From Haemonchus contortus (Eukaryota > Nematoda > Chromadorea > Rhabditida > Trichostrongylidae), in NCBI GenBank assembly GCA_000469685.2, contig LS997564.1, positions 5,668,591-5,732,590 of the forward strand: a stretch of DNA of 64,000 nucleotides, read 5' to 3'. Numbering within the stretch: the stretch's first letter is position 1; the number at the start of each line of letters is the position of its first letter. Positions 58,601 to 64,000 of this stretch are shown here, piece after piece. Under the pieces are notes generated by a model that ran no database searches, was not told where the DNA came from, and saw only the letters and a list, made by a program, of their open reading frames with translations. The position numbers and the translations under genes are program-made.

Positions 58601-61600
58601 TAAGGATGCTTCGTGAGCTCTACGACAACTTTACGACCATGGTTTCACCATTCTACAACGAAGTCATTATCAACGTAAAGAGAGGCGTCCGGCGCGGCTA
58701 TACCATTTCGCCCGAACATTTCAGTGCCGCCCTCGAGAATATCATGCGTCATTTGGAATGGGAAGACTTGGGAGTGAATGTCGACGGCCGCTATCTACAT
58801 CACCTCCGCTTTGCAGACGACATCGTGCTCATAACACCGAACATCGAGTAGGCGGAACGAATGCTGGCCGAGTTTGATAACGCTTGTGGCACGATCGGTC
58901 GAGACTGAACTTAACGAAGACGATTTTCATGAAAAACGGATTGGTACCTGATGTTTCCTTCACGCTGAGCGGAAAGAACATCTCCGAAAGCTCTAGCTAT
59001 GTGTATCTAAGTCGGGAAGTCAACATGATGAACGACCTAGCTCCGGAGCTGTGCAGAAGGAAACGCGTCGCGTGGGGAGCATTTAAGAATATCGAGGAGG
59101 TAGTGAAGAAGACAAAGAACATCCGGCTCCGCGCTCACCTTTTCGACACTGGCTACTTTCATAGTCCGCCGGCCGACCGGCGTGCCGGCGGAGGCAGTGC
59201 TAGGGGGGAAGAGGGAGGCAGACAGTGTAAGGGAAACAGTCCACGCCCCTTCGAAGGTTGTTTGTTTTCAATCCTTCGAAGGGGCGTGGACTGTTTGCCC
59301 ATCTGTCTGCCTCCCTGCTCCCCCCTAGCACTGCCTCCGCCGGCACGCCGGTCGGCCGGCGGACCATGAAAGCAGCCACTGCTGTCCTTCCTGCTTTAAC
59401 GTACGCCTCGGAGACCTGGACTCTACGAAAACAGGGTGACCATGCTGTCAGGGTTACTCAACGCGCTTTGAAAAGGGCGATGCTCGGAACAAACCCCCTG
59501 TACATGCAAGTGCAGAAGGGAATCCGGAGTTCCGAGCTCCCCCGACGAACGAAGATCAGTGATGCCGTTGATTACGCTAAGAAGTCGAAGATCAGGTGGG
59601 CCGGACACGTTATGCGATATAGTGATGACCGTTGGAGCAGGGCGGTTACTGACTGTATTCCTCGGGACGTCAAAGCAACTCCAGGACGGCCGCCAACGAG
59701 TTGGCCAGACTTCTTCACGAAAGCTCTGAACGAAAGGAATGTTGATTCTCGTGTCCCTCGAGCGATTCATTGGACCACTCTGACTCGTGACAGGGACGAA
59801 TGGAGACGTTATTGGCGCCCGCTCGATGAAATCGACGATCAACGGGACGACAGGTGATGCAGGTGATTTTTCAGCTTATTAAGCTATACGGCTATCACCT
59901 TCCCAAAATTCTTAGCAATTACTAATGTTATTCCTTAGAGTTCATAAGGTTGTGATTCACAGAAGCAATGAGTGCGATATAGACCTAGTCCTGTTTTTTG
60001 AAGGCTTTCCATTGCGATGGATGCTTTATCGGTCGTAGATGAGGTAGCGAGGTGAACTCGCAGCGCCCGAGCAATGTTGTAGGTAAACAATCAGATTTCG
60101 AAGATTATCTGATGCAGGATGCGGACACGAAGGTGCGTGCAGTAGGTAATTTTTCGAACGTGATTTGAAGATTTTTTCTAATATTGAAGGCCACCTGCTG
60201 AAGCTCATTGCTATGAACAATGTGTAGCAGTATGAGTACTGTTTCCCGCGGCATTAGAGTCTCGAATCCCAGAGAATCCAAAAATGTTTGCCTTGATTGG
60301 GAAATGAAATCTTCGTACGTGAAAAAAAGCGCGTTTATGCGGCGAATTCGAGTAGAATACATCTATTTTTGTGGATTATTAGGTGAACTAGCTTGAGATC
60401 AGATGCTTAGCCCTCGATGAGTTTCGGCATGATTTTTGGAAGGGGCTTATTCTTTGTTTTTGGACTATCAAGTCCCCGAAAAATGAATTGTCGAGACTAT
60501 GATTTGGAATGGTCCCTCTTATGGGGGGAGGATCTTGTCCCCAACTCCCCACGATCAACAGCAGTGATTCCGCTGCGGAACCACGGTTACAATTGCTACC
60601 AAGATATCTCTTCAGTATGAGTCTGCGGCTCTTATGTATGCCATATGTGACGTGTCAGATCGGGCGATCGGGCGTAATAAGGGCCTAGAGATTGCATCTG
60701 TTGTATGTCACTCCCAGAGATGGCTGTAATTCGAGAACCTTTCACTGTGGAGCACAAATGTTGCAAATCCAAACAAATAGTCGTGATCCACGGCGATAGT
60801 GGAAGTCAACATTTGGCATTTTCGGCTTACTGTAAACATCTCTATGCAATAACACACAACTAATATGATTAAAATATTTTTGTGCCGTGCGAGGTTGTTA
60901 GGTGGAACAATTTAGTAATTCATCGGCCTAGCGTTTCGACGCTATCGTCTTCTTCAGAGGCCTGGAGCAATTCGAGATGATTTGCGCAGTATCCAAAAAG
61001 CGCATTACACCCTTTGGCGAATGTGATCAAACCTTCAACTCGATGCTTAACTCACCAGGGTTCTACCGCTCAAGGGGATATAAAATCCGCTGTCGCCACA
61101 AACGACTGTCAACGACTGTAGCAAACGAGACTTATTGTGCTGTATCCCTTATACTTGTGATAAGGAAGTTCACGTCATAGTGCTACTGGGTCATAAGTCG
61201 CAGTGCGGTATATACGGAGAAAGAACGTTGGTCATAGATTGGCACTCATCTCTACCATTGGAATTTCTCTGGAAGATTCCCAGCCATCTAATGCCTTTCT
61301 CGCTGCAATCTCCATCTCCTGCACTAATATCGTGCACTTTACTTCGAAGTTGTTGCCGTTGTGCTCCTCAATTTTATGCCTTCCAAGCGCCGTCATCAGG
61401 CTGCCACGCCTCATACTAGCCAGGTGCTCTTAAAGCAAAGAGAAAGAAGTTGGAGACTATCAACCGACACAACTAATATTCTTTTAAAGGGAGCGTCCGT
61501 TCCGCGCGTCCGTCGAAACTTTGTCACTCCGTCATTTTTCTCGTGTTTCTGCAGGTTCGTAGCGTCATCATTCCTATCCAATTTCCTCTGGAAAAGAGTC

Positions 61601-62239
61601 GTGACTAAGACAGGACGACCGCCTCGAGGCTTGTAGTTGACCTGTCCATGCATGATGATTCAAGAGACTGTCATGTGAGAAATATGGAAACGATCTCGGA
61701 AAACGAGTAATCTCGGAAACGGTTCACCTACTGCGCGCAAAGATGGAGCGGCTGTTGGGCGATTGCGAGGCTTTACCATTTTCCCGAAACTGACGAGCTC
61801 AGAGCACCACAGCAGATATGTGAGCTAAGAGATACCATAAATATGAGGGAAGGTGCTCATTTAGAAAACCCTCTAAACAAGGAAATTACGGAGTTCTGTA
61901 AAGTTGTTACCATAATTATGGCTCACCCCATATTAGATCAAGGTACTATTGAGTATAAACAACAAAAATACTCACTCGAAGGAGTTGCTTGTGAAGTTGC
62001 CGTGTACGTTCAGACATGGTCGTTTGAATGTTAATTTTCGACATTATCAGCCTTCTGAGAACAAGAATAGCGATATAAATAGGGAGAGGTGGCAGCATCA
62101 TGTAATATGAGGTCAGAGTCATGCCCCATTTCTTTTCAAGACAACCGGAAACACACTCCGAGCTTACATCGTAGCCGAGGTTCTTTACGATGTCTGCCTT
62201 CACTTGCTCCTCCTCATCACCGGATGAAGCATAGATTAT
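55654..62239 (-). CDS. Serpentine chemoreceptor, class d (srd), gene 2, 3' part
   Basis: Two exons are present on the minus strand. 62239-61976 (264 nt, the same length as its counterpart in gene 1) covers extracellular loop 2 and TM5 ([26 protein letters not shown]). The second exon starts at 55998 and covers TM6-TM7 ([18 protein letters not shown]). The last exon reads on to a stop at 55654, giving a tail about 26 residues longer than gene 1; alternatively a good donor (GTAAGT after 55696) splices to an unseen exon. TM1-TM4 exons are not found up to 64000 and probably lie beyond the window, so pseudogene status is undecided. It is a tandem paralogue of srd gene 1, about 80% alike in these exons by eye. 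Confidence 0.82.
57011..57754 (+). pseudogene. RTE-A copy 3 endonuclease fragment
   Basis: Longest surviving endonuclease frame of copy 3, with [10 protein letters not shown] and GSDHR retained. It begins after the stop in the catalytic Glu motif and ends at a stop in LELIR*R. Confidence 0.85.
58117..59151 (+). pseudogene. RTE-A copy 3 reverse transcriptase fragments
   Basis: Successive frames at 58117-58521, 58401-58616, 58579-58851 and 58884-59151 carry the fingers ([12 protein letters not shown]), motif A ([11 protein letters not shown]), the altered motif B and FADD, then run into the foldback. Confidence 0.85.
59152..59376. mobile_element. Foldback element inserted in RTE-A copy 3
   Basis: The 225-bp palindrome has arms of about 100 bases and a loop of about 16 bases near 59264. 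Ends read GCTACTTTCATAGTCCGCC and GGACCATGAAAGCAGC, with CACTG directly repeated at 59147-59151 and 59377-59381. It occupies the same position in the RTE ORF, after FDT of the C-terminal domain, as the insert in copy 2. Insert plus duplication adds 230 bp and shifts the reading frame. Confidence 0.9.
59869..60879. other. srd gene 2 intron, nothing recognised
   Basis: No supported ORF or repeat copy; short frames only. Confidence 0.45.
60896..60963 (-). repeat. Hammerhead-like motif at the 3' side of the Penelope-like relic
   Basis: On the minus strand: CTGAAGA, a stem AGACGATAGCGTC, then GAAACGCTAGGCC, and downstream CCTAACAACCTCG. This follows the hammerhead order (CUGANGA, stem II, GAAA, stem III) except for A in place of the conserved U. 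The same layout recurs at 12440-12500. Confidence 0.45.
61180..61660 (-). mobile_element. Penelope-like retroelement relic
   Basis: The minus-strand frame at 61414-61232 reads [20 protein letters not shown] followed by [16 protein letters not shown], resembling the C-terminal part of the GIY-YIG endonuclease region of Penelope-like polyproteins (pattern H..EHNG..F.V...ILA.E.E.AARKALEAFW). The frame then decays. No RT motif is recognisable upstream within the intron. With the hammerhead-like tail 270 bases downstream, a Penelope-like origin is the best explanation. Confidence 0.55.
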
Positions 62240-62448
62240 CTGAAAACGCAATAAAACTTCAATGTTTTGTCAGAACCCATTAGAAGAGAGAACTTCAACT
62301 TTTCTGAAACGAGTTCGTAGGAACTTCCTCTGGTTTCCTATGAAGTCGAATTATTTTCTTTCTTTAATCTAACACTAGCAAGCAATTTATATTGGCAATA
62401 AGATCCTGAGTCTGATACATCACACATGAGTGTTTGCAGGTTGCGGAT

Positions 62449-62605
62449 GGATACTTCTCGCTGCCAAAACTTTAGTTGCTTTCTAGCAGTGTTATATAGT
62501 ATGCATGGCGGGTAACGAAACTTTTCCCCGAAGTTCCGTTACCCGCCATCCACACTATATAACAGTGCTAGAAAGCAGTTAAAGTTTTAGCAGCGAGAAG
62601 TATCC
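62449..62605. repeat. Near-perfect hairpin (foldback MITE)
   Basis: Outer ends GGATACTTCTCGCTGC and GCAGCGAGAAGTATCC are exact complements. Arms of about 73 bases pair almost completely (CTTTCTAGCAGTGTTATATAG, ATGGCGGGTAACG) around a loop of 7-10 bases near 62527. It is non-coding and directly abuts the RTE-A relic. Confidence 0.88.
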
Positions 62606-64000
62606 TGTCAAGAGTAGGTGGATTCGGGAGATAGAGTCTTTGTTTCTGCTGTGATGGGTCAATTCATATCATCCGTTTTATTTGCTGCTTCCATGCATAC
62701 CTGTGTGGAGAGTCGGCGAAGCGGTGAATATCCTGCACATCAGCTCAGCCAAAAGCTCGTATTTGAGAGACTTGAACTTATCCGGTAGGTAGATCCAAAA
62801 TCAAGCACCTTCCACCCTGGAATAGCCTGGATACCCACAGGGAGTCTACCCAGCTCTCACATAAGAGCCTGACAAGCTACTTCTGTTTAAACGTCGAAAA
62901 CATTATTACGCCTCATTTCCTTGAACACCCAATATGGCAGCGTGTGGTACGACCGCCAGGCAGACACCGAAATCTCGGTTCCATAGCAGGATGTTCGAGG
63001 GAGAAGGACCGCCAATCTGTAGTTCTATTGCGGAACGCTTGCATCTTGAGCGTGTTCCGGAGATCTCAGACGCAAGCTAGGAAGATCTGATACGACGCTA
63101 CCGGAATGACCGAGACGAGGGGGCATTGCCCGTCGCCCATCGTTTTTAGTACTGGAGAGAAGTAATGGTCAAAACTTGCGACAGCAAGCAGAGGCGTCGG
63201 CGGCGCAGGTGTCCCCGTCAATACGCACTTGGCCATGAATATCGATTCGTTCGTAAGCTCAATAACCCGAATAAAAGGTTTGCCCGTGAGGTGTGGTTCA
63301 TCTCCGGCTCTTCTCTGCCTACGCACTCACATTATGCCTCGAAGAAGAGCTTGAATTGTTTTCAGAGAGGACCGCTCCGTCAAGGTCATCGTCAGTGATT
63401 TCAACGACAGTATTGGCCCTAGAAAAGCGACTGAAAAGTTTCATATCGGGATCCACGAAACAGAGTGGAGTGGGCAGAGTGACAAAGGTCCGAGTTCATA
63501 ATGTTGCCCCAAACCATACCATATCAGTCCTCAGTAAAGGACTATTACCATTTGCGATGGACTCGAGAATCACTGAGTAGGCAGTTCCGAAATTTAGTAA
63601 ACCACATCATGTCCAATCGAAAGTTTACCCGACTGATGTTTCTTTGGAGATGACTGTTGTTCCGAAGGATCGGATAGTCATCTCCTCCGTACTGTATTCT
63701 GTTTTCAATGCGAGAGCCTCACGACCGCTATCGACTAGGGTCACTTCGTCTCCTGCAAACTTATGGGAAGATTCCGATATCTGCGGACGAGTGACAACCC
63801 GCTCGTCAAACATCTCGTACAAATTGCTGATATGCCTATCTTTTCGAAGACTCTAGAGCTATTATGCCAACATGTGAAGTTAGCCTATCGTGCTAGATGA
63901 AGGTTATCATCAACTGATGTCCGAAGTTGTGAAGTTTCGCTTAGAAGCCATTAAAAAGCTGTAAAGGAGGAATTACAAGACCAAGGTGACCCTAATTTGT
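62606..64000 (+). mobile_element. RTE-A relic, running off the window end
   Basis: It starts within the RTE-A leader (AGGTGGATTCGGGAGATAGA corresponds to about 15347 of copy 1) and follows the endonuclease to the EN-RT linker. Recognisable pieces are VIVSDFNDSIGPRKATEKFH (about 63386-63440) and the LVKHL/CRSSKTL region near 63800. Divergence is high with many stops and indels, similar in age to the relic at 40050-41060. Confidence 0.82.

Larger units (their letters stand above)
56195..59868 (+). mobile_element. RTE-A copy 3, decayed, carrying the foldback insert
   Basis: It aligns along its whole length with copy 1, from the leader (ACTCTCTCTCACTGAAGG) to the CAGGTGATGCAGGTGAT tail. The ORF is broken by a stop in the endonuclease Glu motif (LT*TR, about 56897), another near 57753, frameshifts near 57500, 58000 and 58600, and the foldback at 59152-59376. 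Motif B is altered ([10 protein letters not shown]). Small tandem duplications occur in the leader (about 56540-56600). It lies in srd gene 2 between exon TM5 and exon TM6-7, antisense to the gene. Confidence 0.93.

Noticed and set aside
61411..61653. 80-codon minus-strand frame upstream of the Penelope-like piece, considered as its reverse transcriptase
   Set aside because: No RT motif could be aligned; only the following frame shows GIY-YIG-region similarity.

Overview
The window is nuclear DNA of a nematode, most likely a strongylid (hookworm or barber-pole worm type). The reasons are small phased introns with TTTTCAG acceptors, a trans-splice-like acceptor 3 nt from a start codon, two serpentine receptors of the nematode-specific srd class, and dense RTE, Tc1/mariner, BEL/Pao, Penelope-like and tRNA-SINE relics. 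No rRNA, tRNA, CRISPR or bacterial-type operon was seen. Genus is not decided by the sequence.

Layout. (1) 1-6688, + strand: 3' part of a MORC-family chromatin ATPase gene (GHKL ATPase tail, S5 domain, coiled coil, CW zinc finger, charged C-terminus), over 20 exons; its start lies left of the window. (2) 6689-15195: about 8.5 kb with no convincing gene. (3) 15196-18606, +: a full-length RTE-type non-LTR retrotransposon (RTE-A) with an open 1054-codon endonuclease/reverse transcriptase frame and a 10-bp target-site duplication. (4) 21123-28452, +: complete 17-exon NADPH-cytochrome P450 reductase gene (C. elegans emb-8 orthologue), 661 aa. (5) 28453-33007: mariner deletion derivative and a Tc1-like relic. 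(6) 33008-46039, - strand: complete 5-exon srd chemoreceptor gene, 317 aa, whose introns are swollen by RTE-A, Tc1, SINE and foldback elements. (7) 46985-53945: a second RTE family (RTE-B, -) split by a BEL/Pao LTR retrotransposon with clear LTRs and a 5-bp duplication. (8) 55654 to beyond 62239, -: a second srd gene, 3' part only, tandem paralogue of the first; its introns hold an RTE-A copy, a Penelope-like relic, a hairpin element and another RTE-A relic that runs off the end.

The host genes look independent: MORC acts on chromatin, POR supplies electrons to microsomal P450s, and the srd pair are sensory receptors. The most unusual structure is a palindromic foldback element sitting at the identical nucleotide inside two RTE-A copies that lie at different genomic sites, which implies that the palindrome was amplified as a passenger of the retrotransposon.
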